Below, in pieces: positions 16,857 through 25,753 of a DNA stretch of 64,000 nucleotides. Each line of letters opens with the position of its first letter. The stretch's first letter is position 1. This DNA is from Boseongicola aestuarii. Lineage in GTDB: Bacteria; Pseudomonadota; Alphaproteobacteria; Rhodobacterales; Rhodobacteraceae. The notes below the pieces were generated by a model, which did no database searches, was not told the DNA's origin, and was given only the letters and a program-made list of their open reading frames with translations. Location of the stretch: the NCBI RefSeq assembly GCF_900184815.1, contig NZ_FXXQ01000010.1, forward strand, positions 1 to 64,000, given 5' to 3'. The translations under genes and the position numbers were made by a program.

Positions 16857-17510
16857 ATGAGCGAATTCGCAAGACGCCGCACAATCATGGTCGACACGCA
16901 GGTCCGGCCGTCTGATGTCACCAAGTTCCCGATCATCGACGCCATGCTGACCATCCCGCGTGAGGTTTTTGTCCCGTCCGCGCTGCAAGAGGCAGCCTAT
17001 GCCGGCGAAAACCTTGCCATCGCGCCGGGGCGCACGCTTTTGGATCCGCGCACCTTTGCCAAGATCCTCGAAGTCGTGAACATACAGCCCATGGATCTGG
17101 TGCTCGATGTGGCATGCGGGATGGGGTATTCTTCGGCCGTTGCAGCACATCTGGCGGAAGCTGTGATTGCACTTGATGACAACTCTGACCTCTGCGCAGA
17201 AGCCGAGAACGCGCTTTCCAGCATTGGCGCGGACAACGTCGCAGTGGTGGAAGGGGCTCTTGACGCTGGCGCGGCGCAGCACGGTCCCTACGATGTCATC
17301 CTTGTTCAGGGGGGCGTCGAGACCATTCCCGAGACCCTAACGGATCAATTGAAGGACGGTGGGCGCATTGCGGCCATTTTCGAGGACGGACGGCTTGGAA
17401 CGGTGCGCGTCGGGCTCAAATCGGACGGCGTCATGTCGTGGCGATATGCTTTCAACGCCGACGCCCCCGTGTTGTCGGCGTTCCGCAAAAGCGTGGATTT
17501 TGCGCTTTAA
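16857..17510 (+). CDS. Protein-L-isoaspartate O-methyltransferase-like protein
   Basis: A 217-residue SAM-dependent methyltransferase of the Pcm family. The N-terminal block TQVRPSDVTKFPIIDAMLTI and the SAM-binding loop VLDVACGMGYSSAV (near 80-93) are visible. A PCMT normally repairs isoaspartyl residues, but this Rhodobacterales-type version is shorter and divergent around the substrate site, so the substrate is uncertain. The ATG at 16857 has AAAGAG upstream. It lies 24 bases before tolC, a gene order common in this group. Confidence 0.8.
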   Translation: MSEFARRRTIMVDTQVRPSDVTKFPIIDAMLTIPREVFVPSALQEAAYAGENLAIAPGRTLLDPRTFAKILEVVNIQPMDLVLDVACGMGYSSAVAAHLAEAVIALDDNSDLCAEAENALSSIGADNVAVVEGALDAGAAQHGPYDVILVQGGVETIPETLTDQLKDGGRIAAIFEDGRLGTVRVGLKSDGVMSWRYAFNADAPVLSAFRKSVDFAL

Positions 17511-17534
17511 CACTCAGATTTGAAAGAGATTCTT

Positions 17535-18896
17535 TTGAAACCTCGCATACTTCGAAGCCTCGCAATTCTCGCCGTCAGCGCAACGATGGTGGCCTCGGCG
17601 CAGGCGGAAACCCTCTCGGACGCTTTGGTGTCGACATACCGCAACTCCGGCTTGATCGATCAAAACCGCGCGGTATTGCGCGCGGCTGATGAAGACGTCG
17701 CTCAGGCGGTCGCGGCTCTGCGACCAGTGCTGGGGTATCTGGCGACGGCGGGCTATGCGGATAACGCGCAAGGCTCGGGCTCGAGCGCGTCGATCGGATT
17801 GTCGGCAGACATGTTGCTTTACGATTTCGGGCGCTCTCAACTGTCAGTCGATATCGCGAAAGAAGCCGTGCTTGCGACACGCTCGGCATTGATCGATGCC
17901 GAGAACACGGCGCTTTTCAACGCGGTGAATGCCTATCAGGCGGTCCGCCGCTCGATGGTGTTCGTGGAATTGCGCGAGAACAACGTGCGCCTTCTGACCG
18001 AGCAATTGCGCGCCACGCGTGATCGTTTCGAGGTCGGCGAGGTCACGCGCACCGACGTTTCCCTGTCCGAGGCGAGCCTTGCCGCCGCACGCAGCGCGCT
18101 TGCCGCCGAACGCGGCGGTTTGGCGCGCGCGCAAGAGCAATACCGCACCGTGGTCGGCGATTATCCGGGCGTTTTGGCACCCGCCGATGTCATGCCGTCG
18201 ATTCCGGGGTCGGAAGCCGAAGCACGTGCGATTGCGCGTCAGGAAAACCCGCTGGTCAAGCAGGTGCAGCACCAAGTGAAAGCGGCCGAACTTGCCGTCG
18301 AGATCGCGTCGCGGGCAATGCGTCCAACGCTGAACGCCAGTGGCGACATTTCGGTGGATGACGACGGCAACGACAGCGCAAGCGTCGGTCTGGCTTTGCG
18401 CGGCACACTCTATCAGGGCGGCGCGATTTCGTCGCGACTTCGCCAGGCGCAGGCGCAGCGCGATCAGGCCAGATCGCAGCTTTACACGACCGGACTGCGC
18501 GTCGACCAGGAAGTCGGTAACGCCTATGCGAACCTTGCGGTGGCGATTGCCAGCATCGACGCATCGGCGCAACAGGTGCAGGCGGCTGAGCTTGCCTTGC
18601 GCGGCACGCGTGAGGAATTGCAACTTGGCGCGCGGACCACGCTGGATGTGCTGGATCAGGAACAAGAGGTGCTGGATGCCCGCACCAATCTTGTCTCGGC
18701 TCAGGTGGACAGGATAGTCGCGGCCTATCAGGTGCTGGATGCGACAGGTCTGATGACGGCCGAAAACCTGCGCCTGAACGTGCCGATTTACGACCCTGCC
18801 GCCTATTACAATTCGGTGTCGGATGCGCCGCGCGGGCAGGTCAGCAAGCAGGGCGAAGCGCTGGACCGGGTGATGCGCTCGCTCGGGAAAGAATAA
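17535..18896 (+). CDS. tolC: TolC-family outer-membrane efflux/secretion channel
   Basis: A 453-residue outer-membrane protein. A signal peptide (ILRSLAILAVSATMVASAQA) precedes two TolC repeats, each with a long periplasmic helical hairpin; the stretches ENNVRLLTEQLRATRDRFEV and LRGTREELQLGARTTLDVLD are the matching helix positions of the two repeats. The TTG at 17535 is preferred because AGAG lies six bases upstream and it gives a normal signal peptide. It would serve as the trimeric exit duct for type I secretion and drug efflux, and is a plausible partner of the exporter at 2.7-5.9 kb. Confidence 0.92.
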   Translation: MKPRILRSLAILAVSATMVASAQAETLSDALVSTYRNSGLIDQNRAVLRAADEDVAQAVAALRPVLGYLATAGYADNAQGSGSSASIGLSADMLLYDFGRSQLSVDIAKEAVLATRSALIDAENTALFNAVNAYQAVRRSMVFVELRENNVRLLTEQLRATRDRFEVGEVTRTDVSLSEASLAAARSALAAERGGLARAQEQYRTVVGDYPGVLAPADVMPSIPGSEAEARAIARQENPLVKQVQHQVKAAELAVEIASRAMRPTLNASGDISVDDDGNDSASVGLALRGTLYQGGAISSRLRQAQAQRDQARSQLYTTGLRVDQEVGNAYANLAVAIASIDASAQQVQAAELALRGTREELQLGARTTLDVLDQEQEVLDARTNLVSAQVDRIVAAYQVLDATGLMTAENLRLNVPIYDPAAYYNSVSDAPRGQVSKQGEALDRVMRSLGKE

Positions 18897-18962
18897 CGTC
18901 GCAAGCTTGTGCGCCCGCGCCCCGGTCGTTACGATGGCGGGGGGCGAAAGAGTCGGTAAAAA

Positions 18963-19772
18963 ATGTCAAAGACGGGCACAGGTCAGAATGTGGAAGATAT
19001 GCTGTCGTCAGTGCGACGGCTGGTCTCGGATGAGCTTCCGCGGATGCCGCGCGCCGAGGTGCCAAAAGCGCCTCCGGCCCTTGTCCTGACGGAATCACAG
19101 CGCATCGAACCGCCGATGTCCGGGCATAATTCGCGCCGGAAATCCCTGGAAGACCGTATCGCCGAACTGGAAGCCGCCGTTGCCGAAAGCTCTGACGATT
19201 GGGAGCCGGATGGCAGCGAGGATCTCGAGCAGCATCGCCCCGATCATATCGTGTTCCGGCCCAGCCGTGCGGTCACGCGCCCGCCGGCGCTTTCGCCTTT
19301 GCGGCTGAGCGAACCCTCCAGAGACGATGACAAGCGCGATGCAAAGGGTATCAACAAGCCGGCGGAACCTATTGTTTTAGTTGAAAAAACTGTGGCCCAG
19401 CCTGCTGCAGAGGCACCTGCAGAAGACTCCGTGGAAGCGCTGCAGGCCGAGGTCGAAACGGCCCTGACCGAAGCGGTGTCATCGGCGATCGTCGGCATGG
19501 CCGAGGATGCGCTGACGGGTGACGAAGCGTTCGAACAGGCGCTGGCCAGCGCGGTTGGCGCTGACGATGGATCCGACAGTGGCGCCAAAGAAGCGCCGAG
19601 CGAACCAGTAGCAAGTCCCGGCCAGATTGATATCGCTGACATCCGCCCGATGATTTCATCCCTGATCCGCGAAGAACTTCAGGGCGATCTGGGCGAGCGG
19701 ATCACGCGCAATGTCCGCAAACTGGTGCGGCAGGAAATCCAGCGCGCCCTGACCGTACGCGAAGTCGAGTAG
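18963..19772 (+). CDS. PopZ-like protein (DUF2497-type ends, disordered middle)
   Basis: A 269-residue acidic protein. The N-terminus (GQNVEDMLSSVRRLVSDE) has the pattern of the PopZ/DUF2497 opening (x-EEILASIRRIIS-x), and the C-terminus (IRPMISSLIREELQ, ERITRNVRKLVRQEIQR) matches the PopZ oligomerisation helices (LRPML-x-W-x-E-NLP-x-L-V-E). Between them lies a long Pro/Ala/Glu-rich linker, another PopZ trait. The position directly after tolC is the common place for popZ in alphaproteobacteria. PopZ forms polar condensates that anchor the chromosome origin; that role here is inferred. Confidence 0.6.
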   Translation: MSKTGTGQNVEDMLSSVRRLVSDELPRMPRAEVPKAPPALVLTESQRIEPPMSGHNSRRKSLEDRIAELEAAVAESSDDWEPDGSEDLEQHRPDHIVFRPSRAVTRPPALSPLRLSEPSRDDDKRDAKGINKPAEPIVLVEKTVAQPAAEAPAEDSVEALQAEVETALTEAVSSAIVGMAEDALTGDEAFEQALASAVGADDGSDSGAKEAPSEPVASPGQIDIADIRPMISSLIREELQGDLGERITRNVRKLVRQEIQRALTVREVE

Positions 19773-19781
19773 CGCCGGGCC

Positions 19782-20351
19782 TTGAACACGCCAGCCCATC
19801 TTTTGCTTGGCGCGGCGGCATTTGGTAGACCCGACAGACGAGGCACCTTTTCGGCAGCACTTCTGGGGGCCTTCGCACCGGACATTTCGCTTTACCTGAT
19901 GGTCGCGGTGTCGATCTGGGGGATGGGCATCCCCGCCGAAACCGTTTTCCGCGAGCTTTACTATTCGGATGCCTGGCAAGCGGTCTTTGCCGTCGACAAC
20001 AGTTTTATCCTTTGGGGGCTTGCGCTTGGCTTTTCCATCTGGCGACGATCGGCGGTGTTCACGGCCTTTTGCGGCGCGGCGATGCTGCATCTGGCGTTGG
20101 ATTTCCCACTGCACACCCATGACGCCCGCCAGCATTTCTGGCCCCTGACCAACTGGGTGTTCGAAAGCCCGTTCAGTTACTGGGACAACGCGGCCTATGC
20201 GAGTGTGGTCAGCCCGATCGCCCTGTCGATGTCAGCGGGCGCTCTGGTGATAATCTGGTCGCGCACGAAGGCGCTCTGGCTGCGTGGGGTCAGCCTTGTG
20301 CTGTTTTTGATGGAATTGATGAGTTCGGGGGTATGGCGCTTCATTTTCTGA
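19782..20351 (+). CDS. YdjM/DUF457-like membrane metal-dependent hydrolase
   Basis: A 189-residue membrane protein with a TTG start nine bases after the PopZ-like gene. Conserved polar residues fit the family: PAHLLLGAAAFG, LLGAFAPDISLYLM and HLALDFPLHTHDARQHFWPL, supplying His and Asp ligands facing the membrane surface. About four to five helices are visible. Homologues are often labelled cobalamin biosynthesis protein in roseobacters without evidence. Its substrate is unknown. Confidence 0.6.
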   Translation: MNTPAHLLLGAAAFGRPDRRGTFSAALLGAFAPDISLYLMVAVSIWGMGIPAETVFRELYYSDAWQAVFAVDNSFILWGLALGFSIWRRSAVFTAFCGAAMLHLALDFPLHTHDARQHFWPLTNWVFESPFSYWDNAAYASVVSPIALSMSAGALVIIWSRTKALWLRGVSLVLFLMELMSSGVWRFIF

Positions 20352-20676
20352 GCGCCACGTAGCCCGCGAAACCAACGCGTGCGTGCGCGACCGAGTGCGC
20401 ATGGCCGGCACGACCGGTGAACAGCGCAAGCTCTGCGGGACGCAAGGCACTGTCAAAGGCTACCCCCGTGGCAGTGCCATTTGTCCAGGCGATTCTGGCC
20501 GCAAAGCGTCTGTCGCGCAGTTGAAGGATCAGTGCATCGCCGATTTCTGCGTCGAAACACTGCTCAAGCATCGCGCCCTGTTTTGACGCGTTGCGCACCG
20601 TCACTTGCCCTTCGAAGGGATCCATTATGACGCGTACACAAACGCCGCTGATTTCCCGTCTGGCTCTGTATCCCAT
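20341..20676 (-). CDS. PilZ-domain protein
   Basis: A 111-residue single-domain protein with the cyclic-di-GMP signature: an arginine-rich start (YRARREISG) and the downstream NASKQGAML (D/N-x-S-x-x-G), then a β-strand-rich body. GGTGGAAAGG precedes the ATG. Its 3' end overlaps that of the convergent membrane-protein gene by 11 bases. It probably senses c-di-GMP in control of motility or surface polysaccharide. Confidence 0.75.
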   Translation of the reverse strand: MGYRARREISGVCVRVIMDPFEGQVTVRNASKQGAMLEQCFDAEIGDALILQLRDRRFAARIAWTNGTATGVAFDSALRPAELALFTGRAGHAHSVAHARVGFAGYVALRK

Positions 20677-20740
20677 GCCTTTCCACCTTTGACCGTACAG
20701 TCTAGGCGCGAGTAGTTTGACATTGGGTTAACGCGGGCCG

Positions 20741-22027
20741 TCAGACTTCTTCGATGCGGATGGCCACAGGCGCGCCAGCCAGAACACCGGTGCTGTCCAT
20801 TGCCGACAGGGCTTCGTCCAGCGTTGACCGCGTGGTCTTGTGTGTCACGATCAGCACGGGCGCGGTGGTGTCTTCGTGGCCGTACTGGCGCATCCGGTCG
20901 ATGGAAATGCCCGCATCTCCCAGAACGGTTGCGATCTTGGCCAGAGCACCCGGTTTGTCGACCAGCGCAAAGCGGATATAGAACGGAGCAGGGGCAGTCG
21001 AAACGGCCGCGCGTGCTGCGACAAGATCGCCAGCGGGCCGTCCGAATGTCGACACACGCGTTCCGCGCGCAAGATCAAGCACATCGGAAAGCACCGCGCT
21101 GGCCGTCGGGCCTTCGCCCGCGCCCGCACCGCGCAGCACGATCTGGCCGACGCTGTCGCCTTCCAGCACGATCATGTTGGTGGCGTTCTCAAGCTGTCCA
21201 AGCGGCGAGGTCGCAGGCACAAGGCAGGGCGACATGCGCGTTTCAAGCCCACGTCCCGTCATCTGCGCAACACCCAGAAGCTTGATCCGATAGCCCATAT
21301 CGGCGGCCTGCTCGATATCCTCGATGGTGATGCGCTCGATGCCCTCAATGGACATCGCGGCGAAATTGACCTGCGTTCCATAGGCGATCGAAGCCAGAAG
21401 CGCGAGCTTGTGCCCGGCGTCGATCCCGCCCACATCAAGCGTCGGATCGGCTTCGAGATAGCCCAGCGCCTCGGCCTCGGCGAACACGGTCTGATAATCG
21501 AGCCCAGCATCCTGCATTCGGGTCAGAATATAGTTGCAGGTGCCGTTCATCACGCCCATCACCCGGGTGATCTCGTTGCCGGCAAGACTTTCGGTCAGCG
21601 CCTTGATCGCAGGGATGCCACCGGCGACGGCCGCTTCAAAGCGCAAACAGGCGCCTTTCGCCTCGGCGGTTTCGGCCAGAGCCTGTCCGTGGATCGCCAG
21701 CATCGCCTTGTTGGCCGTCACTACATCCTTTCCGGCTGCAATCGCGGCTTCGGTGGCCGCTTTCGCCGGGCCGTCTTCGCCGCCCATCAGCTCGACAAAC
21801 ACATCCACGTCGTCGCGCTTGGCAAGGGCAACCGGATCGTCCTCCCAGGCATAGGCCGAAAGATCGACACCGCGGTCGCGCGATTTGCTGCGCGCCGACA
21901 CGGCCGAAATCGTCACCCGACGACCTGTGCGCGAGGCCAGAAGATCGGCGTGGGTCTGGACGATTTTCACGACGCCTGCGCCGACCGTTCCCAGTCCGGC
22001 GATTCCAAGGCGAAGAGGCTTAGTCAT
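20741..22027 (-). CDS. hom: Homoserine dehydrogenase
   Basis: The enzyme reduces L-aspartate semialdehyde to homoserine for threonine and methionine synthesis. Its 428 residues carry an NAD(P)-binding motif GIAGLGTVGAGVV at the N-terminus, the catalytic domain with the NGTCNYI motif (near 170-180, MGVMNGTCNYILTRM), and a C-terminal ACT domain (about 350-428) for feedback control. The ATG at 22027 has AAGGAG ten bases upstream; a longer frame has no ribosome site. Confidence 0.95.
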   Translation of the reverse strand: MTKPLRLGIAGLGTVGAGVVKIVQTHADLLASRTGRRVTISAVSARSKSRDRGVDLSAYAWEDDPVALAKRDDVDVFVELMGGEDGPAKAATEAAIAAGKDVVTANKAMLAIHGQALAETAEAKGACLRFEAAVAGGIPAIKALTESLAGNEITRVMGVMNGTCNYILTRMQDAGLDYQTVFAEAEALGYLEADPTLDVGGIDAGHKLALLASIAYGTQVNFAAMSIEGIERITIEDIEQAADMGYRIKLLGVAQMTGRGLETRMSPCLVPATSPLGQLENATNMIVLEGDSVGQIVLRGAGAGEGPTASAVLSDVLDLARGTRVSTFGRPAGDLVAARAAVSTAPAPFYIRFALVDKPGALAKIATVLGDAGISIDRMRQYGHEDTTAPVLIVTHKTTRSTLDEALSAMDSTGVLAGAPVAIRIEEV

Positions 22028-22108
22028 GGCGTGCGGCTCCTTTTGGCGACGATGCGTGTTAGCGTGTCGCGCGGGCTTGGGCAACGCCCCGAGCGCGTGC
22101 GCGCCGGA

Positions 22109-22396
22109 TTACTGCGAAAGTCTGTCGCGCAGGCGGTCGAAACTGTCCTGACCGGTCAACGGGCTGCGTAATAAAGCGGCGCGCAGGCGCAGACTTGCGG
22201 CGCGTTGCTCGATTGTCCGGAAAGCTGCCAGATCCGTGTCCACGCCGGTCGGTGCCGCGCCGAGGTCAGAAATCGGTTGAAGCCGTGGCCAGGCGTCAGA
22301 GGTGACGCTGCCTTCGGGCTCGGGCACGTCCGGCCAGTCGATGCAGCCCGCCAGAGCAAGCGTAACGCCTAAGATAGAGAGGGACACCAATCGCAT
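22109..22396 (-). CDS. Small lipoprotein
   Basis: A 95-residue lipoprotein with signal peptide MRLVSLSILGVTLALAGC (lipid-anchored cysteine at 18), then a proline/aspartate-rich region and a basic helical end (RLRAALLRSPLTGQDSFDRL). The start at 22396 gives a proper lipoprotein signal. It is divergent from the TetR gene. No function is recognised. Confidence 0.72.
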   Translation of the reverse strand: MRLVSLSILGVTLALAGCIDWPDVPEPEGSVTSDAWPRLQPISDLGAAPTGVDTDLAAFRTIEQRAASLRLRAALLRSPLTGQDSFDRLRDRLSQ

Positions 22397-22454
22397 GGCG
22401 CCAATGTGACCCCAGTCATGGGGCGCTGCAAGAGGCTGCAATCGTCAATTGAAA

Positions 22455-22468
22455 TGAACGCTTGTTCA
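22455..22468. promoter_or_regulatory. Palindromic operator candidate upstream of tetR-like gene
   Basis: TGAAC-GCTT-GTTCA is a perfect 5-bp inverted repeat located 16 bases before the TetR start codon, in the gap shared with the divergent lipoprotein gene. Position and shape fit a TetR-family autorepressor site. Confidence 0.5.
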
Positions 22469-22483
22469 GATACAAAGGACCGC

Positions 22484-23071
22484 ATGGCTCGAAAGGCAGG
22501 TTCACACGCTGATATCACCGGTCCCGCGATCCGCGCGGCGGCTCTGCGCCTGTTCGCGCGCTCGGGTTACGCAGCAGTTTCGATGCGACAGATCGCGGCC
22601 GAAGTCGGTGTCGGGGCGGGGGCGCTTTATCTCTACACGCCGGACAAGCAGACGCTGCTGTTTGACCTGATGCAGGAGCACATGACCGCGCTGCTGGCGG
22701 CTTGGGAGGCCGTGGACAAAGGCAGCACGCCACAGGATCACCTTCAGGCCTTTGTCGCCTTTCACATCGACTTTCATATTGATCGCCCCGATGCTGTGTT
22801 TTTGGCCTATATGGAGTTGCGCAATCTCTCGCCGGGGAATTTCGCCGCAATCGAGGCCCTGCGCCGCCGGTATGAAAACCAGCTTCAATCCATCCTTGAA
22901 AACGGCTCAGGCACCGGCGCGTTCAAGATCGATGACGCCCGCATCACGACAATGGCGCTGATTGCGATGTTGGCCGGCATTCACGTGTGGTATCGCGACG
23001 GCGGACGCCTCAGCCGCGACCGCATTCAGACGATTTACCGCGAACTTGTGCGAAGGACCGTGTCACCGTGA
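22484..23071 (+). CDS. TetR/AcrR-family transcriptional regulator
   Basis: A 195-residue repressor with an N-terminal TetR HTH (about 15-60: AIRAAALRLFARSGYAAVSM, then RQIAAEVGVGAGALYLYTPD) and a helical ligand domain. The ATG at 22484 follows AAGGA by four bases; an upstream ATG would start in front of the operator palindrome, making it less likely. The stop overlaps the GTG of the next gene (GTGA), so the two are coupled, and the regulator probably controls itself and that membrane protein. Confidence 0.86.
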   Translation: MARKAGSHADITGPAIRAAALRLFARSGYAAVSMRQIAAEVGVGAGALYLYTPDKQTLLFDLMQEHMTALLAAWEAVDKGSTPQDHLQAFVAFHIDFHIDRPDAVFLAYMELRNLSPGNFAAIEALRRRYENQLQSILENGSGTGAFKIDDARITTMALIAMLAGIHVWYRDGGRLSRDRIQTIYRELVRRTVSP

Positions 23072-23583
23072 ACGAGACTGCAAGCGACGATCAAAAGACC
23101 GAAGACATCCTGTCCGTTTTGCCGGCCTCGGCCGGGCGGCGATGGATGGGGATTATTGTTTTCTTCGCGCTGGGTGTGTTGCTCTTGTGGCTCGGGATCG
23201 CGAATTCTCCGTCGTTTGGCTGGCGGATCGGCTTCATTGTCTTCGGGGTGGCGGCTCTTTGGGGCGCAGATGTGATGCGCCGTTCCACAGCCGACGAGAT
23301 CGTGCTGACCCGCGAGGTCCTGCGCACACGCTCGGGCCGGGTGCTGACGCGGGTCGACAACGTCGACAAGGTCGAACGCGGGGCCTTTGCCTTCAAACCG
23401 TCGCAGGGGTTCCTTGTGCGCCTCAAGACGCCGACCGAACCCGGCTGGGCACCCGGCCTTTGGTGGGCGCGAGGCACATACGTCGGGATCGGCGGCGTGG
23501 TGTCAGGCGGGCAGGCCAAGGCAATGGCCGAGATTCTGACGGCTGCCAGCCTTAATATGTTGCCGTCCTACGACGACGACTAA
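23068..23583 (+). CDS. Small membrane protein with PH-like C-terminal domain
   Basis: A 171-residue protein starting at GTG and overlapping the tetR stop by four bases. Two hydrophobic helices (about 25-45 and 50-70) are followed by a ~90-residue β-rich cytoplasmic domain (ADEIVLTREVLRTRSGRVLT ...) like the bPH-type domains of uncharacterised bacterial membrane proteins. Coupling to the TetR gene suggests joint expression. No function is known. Confidence 0.62.
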   Translation: MNETASDDQKTEDILSVLPASAGRRWMGIIVFFALGVLLLWLGIANSPSFGWRIGFIVFGVAALWGADVMRRSTADEIVLTREVLRTRSGRVLTRVDNVDKVERGAFAFKPSQGFLVRLKTPTEPGWAPGLWWARGTYVGIGGVVSGGQAKAMAEILTAASLNMLPSYDDD

Positions 23584-23699
23584 GACGAGGCGCCTAGATT
23601 TCAGGCAGGGTTTGTCTGGCAATCCGTGCACGTTCCGATAGGCTTGTTCCCACGCAGCGGCGAAAGACCGCGAAATCATTGCGATAGGGAGGGACGCAT

Positions 23700-25136
23700 A
23701 TGTCCGCACGTACCAGCAACGAACCCAGCTTCCGCGAAAGCGTTGATCTTATGTTCAACCGCGCCGCCGCGCTGATGGACTTGCCGCCGGGGCTTGAGGA
23801 AAAGATCCGCGTCTGCAACTCGACCTATACGGTGCGCTTCGGGGTCAAGCTGCGGGGTCGCATTCAGACTTTTACCGGGTATCGTTCGGTACACTCGGAA
23901 CACATGGAACCCGTGAAAGGCGGTATCCGCTTTTCGCTCGGCGTAAATCAGGATGAGGTCGAGGCGCTTGCGGCGCTAATGACCTACAAGTGTGCGCTGG
24001 TCGAAACCCCTTTCGGGGGGTCCAAGGGCGGTCTTTGCATTGATCCGCGTGAATACGAAGAAGACGAGCTGGAGCGGATCACGCGCCGTTTTGCCTATGA
24101 GCTGATCAAGCGCGACCTGATCCATCCGTCGCAGAACGTGCCCGCGCCCGACATGGGGACTGGCGAGCGGGAAATGTCGTGGATTGCCGACCAGTTCGCG
24201 CGGATGAACACGACGGACATCAACTCGAAGGCTTGTGTCACCGGTAAACCGCCCCACGCAGGTGGTATCCAGGGCCGTGTCGAAGCCACGGGACGCGGGG
24301 TGCAGTATGCGCTTCAGGAATTTTTCCGGCATCCCGAGGATATCGCGAAGACCGGCTTGTCGGGCACGCTCGACGGAAAGCGCGTGATTGTGCAAGGCCT
24401 TGGCAACGTTGGGTATCACGCTGCAAAGTTCCTGTCAGAAGAGGACGGCTGTAGGATCACCGGGATCATCGAACGCGACGGCGCTCTGGTCGACGAAGAC
24501 GGGCTTGACGTGGAAGCGGTCAGCCACTGGATCCGCAGTCATGGCGGCGTAAAGGGCTTTCCTGACGGAACCTATGTCGAAGACGGCACGCTTGTGCTGG
24601 AAAACGACTGCGACATCCTGATCCCGGCGGCTCTGGAAGGCGTAATCAACCTGTCGAACGCCGAGGACATCAAGGCCCCGTTGATCATCGAAGCCGCGAA
24701 CGGTCCGATCACGGCGGGTGCGGATGAAGTCCTGCGCAAAAAGGGCTGTGTGATGATCCCGGACATGTATGCCAACGCGGGCGGTGTGACGGTGTCCTAC
24801 TTCGAGTGGGTCAAGAATCTCAGTCACATCCGCTTTGGCCGTATGCAGCGCCGCCAGGAGGAATCGCGCCACCAGCTTCTGGTGGACGAGCTGGAGCGTT
24901 TGTCAAAAGATACCGGCGTCGGTTGGCAGTTGTCCAAGGGCTTCAAGGACAAGTACCTGCGCGGCGCGGGCGAGTTGGAACTGGTGCGCTCGGGACTGGA
25001 TGACACGATGCGCGGGGCCTATCAGGCGATGCGCGAAACATGGCATGATCATCCCGAGATTTCGGACCTGCGCACGGCGGCCTATGTCGTTGCGATTCAG
25101 CGCGTCTCAGCCAGTTACCGCGCCAAAGGCCTTTAG
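23700..25136 (+). CDS. Glutamate dehydrogenase (Glu/Leu/Phe/Val family)
   Basis: The enzyme interconverts glutamate and 2-oxoglutarate plus ammonia. At 478 residues it has the usual size. Family motifs are intact: EPVKGGIRFSLGVNQDEVEA, the catalytic Lys in TPFGGSKGGLCIDP, the Asp in VPAPDMGTGEREMSWI, the dinucleotide loop VQGLGNVGYHAAKF, and EAANGPITAGAD. The ATG has a strong GGGAGG. Cofactor preference cannot be stated from sequence alone. A hairpin follows the stop. Confidence 0.93.
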   Translation: MSARTSNEPSFRESVDLMFNRAAALMDLPPGLEEKIRVCNSTYTVRFGVKLRGRIQTFTGYRSVHSEHMEPVKGGIRFSLGVNQDEVEALAALMTYKCALVETPFGGSKGGLCIDPREYEEDELERITRRFAYELIKRDLIHPSQNVPAPDMGTGEREMSWIADQFARMNTTDINSKACVTGKPPHAGGIQGRVEATGRGVQYALQEFFRHPEDIAKTGLSGTLDGKRVIVQGLGNVGYHAAKFLSEEDGCRITGIIERDGALVDEDGLDVEAVSHWIRSHGGVKGFPDGTYVEDGTLVLENDCDILIPAALEGVINLSNAEDIKAPLIIEAANGPITAGADEVLRKKGCVMIPDMYANAGGVTVSYFEWVKNLSHIRFGRMQRRQEESRHQLLVDELERLSKDTGVGWQLSKGFKDKYLRGAGELELVRSGLDDTMRGAYQAMRETWHDHPEISDLRTAAYVVAIQRVSASYRAKGL

Positions 25137-25148
25137 GCTCAAAAAGCA

Positions 25149-25175
25149 GCAATCGCCGGATTTTTTGGCGATTGC
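25149..25175. terminator. Hairpin after glutamate dehydrogenase gene
   Basis: GCAATCGCC and GGCGATTGC flank a T-rich loop, 12 bases past the stop codon. No T-run follows, but the position supports termination. Confidence 0.6.
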
Positions 25176-25338
25176 TTCCGGTGCGAGAAACAATCATCAA
25201 ATCCTACGAACACTGATGCCAATTCAAAGACCGAATTGCGCAGAGCATCCTCATTTTCGCCGTTTTTCTGGTGTTAAGTGAATGTCTGGAAAAGTGAATC
25301 CTGCCCCCCCGGATCACCCAGCAAGGAGTGTCTTAGGT

Positions 25339-25752
25339 ATGAGTGTCTTCAAGGCTTTCAGCAGGCTGATCCCGGCCCGGTTCCTTCGTGAAAACGATGG
25401 CACCATTACCGTGGAGGCGGTGTTGTGGGTGCCCATATATCTCATTTTTTTCGCGTTCATTGTGGACGTTTCAAATATTTTCCATGGCCAGGCGAAGGCA
25501 ATACGAATGGCTTACGATGGAAATCGACAAGCCTCTCTTGGAACTTTTGCCGATGCTGACGCGACGCAGGCCGCAATCCTAGCCCGCGTTCAGAGCTTTA
25601 GCCCGAACGCAAAAGTCACAACGGTTTTCGACAGCGAGTCAATATCTACCGTGGTCGTGCTGCCGTCAAACGACCTCGCAATCATCGGAACAATCTCTAC
25701 GATCATGAACCTCGATGTCACGGTCTCTTCGGTTCACATGAGGGATGTCTAA
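25339..25752 (+). CDS. TadE-like pseudopilin-type protein 1
   Basis: A 137-residue protein with a cytoplasmic leader ending ENDGTITVEAVLWVPIYLIF, the TadE-type processing and hydrophobic helix, followed by a periplasmic domain. The start at 25339 is chosen because AAGGAG precedes it by ten bases. It is the first of three similar consecutive genes; its stop overlaps an upstream ATG of the next frame. TadE proteins are minor pseudopilins of Tad/Flp pilus systems. The Tad motor genes are not in the window, so its assembly partners must be elsewhere. Confidence 0.78.
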   Translation: MSVFKAFSRLIPARFLRENDGTITVEAVLWVPIYLIFFAFIVDVSNIFHGQAKAIRMAYDGNRQASLGTFADADATQAAILARVQSFSPNAKVTTVFDSESISTVVVLPSNDLAIIGTISTIMNLDVTVSSVHMRDV

Positions 25753-25753
25753 T

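Noticed and set aside
16854-16859. TTG start one codon upstream for the methyltransferase-like gene
   Set aside because: The adjacent ATG is at a good distance from AAAGAG and is the more likely start.
20840-22171. A 443-codon plus-strand frame opposite homoserine dehydrogenase
   Set aside because: It is a shadow of hom, rich in His/Arg/Gly as expected from the complement of a GC-rich gene.
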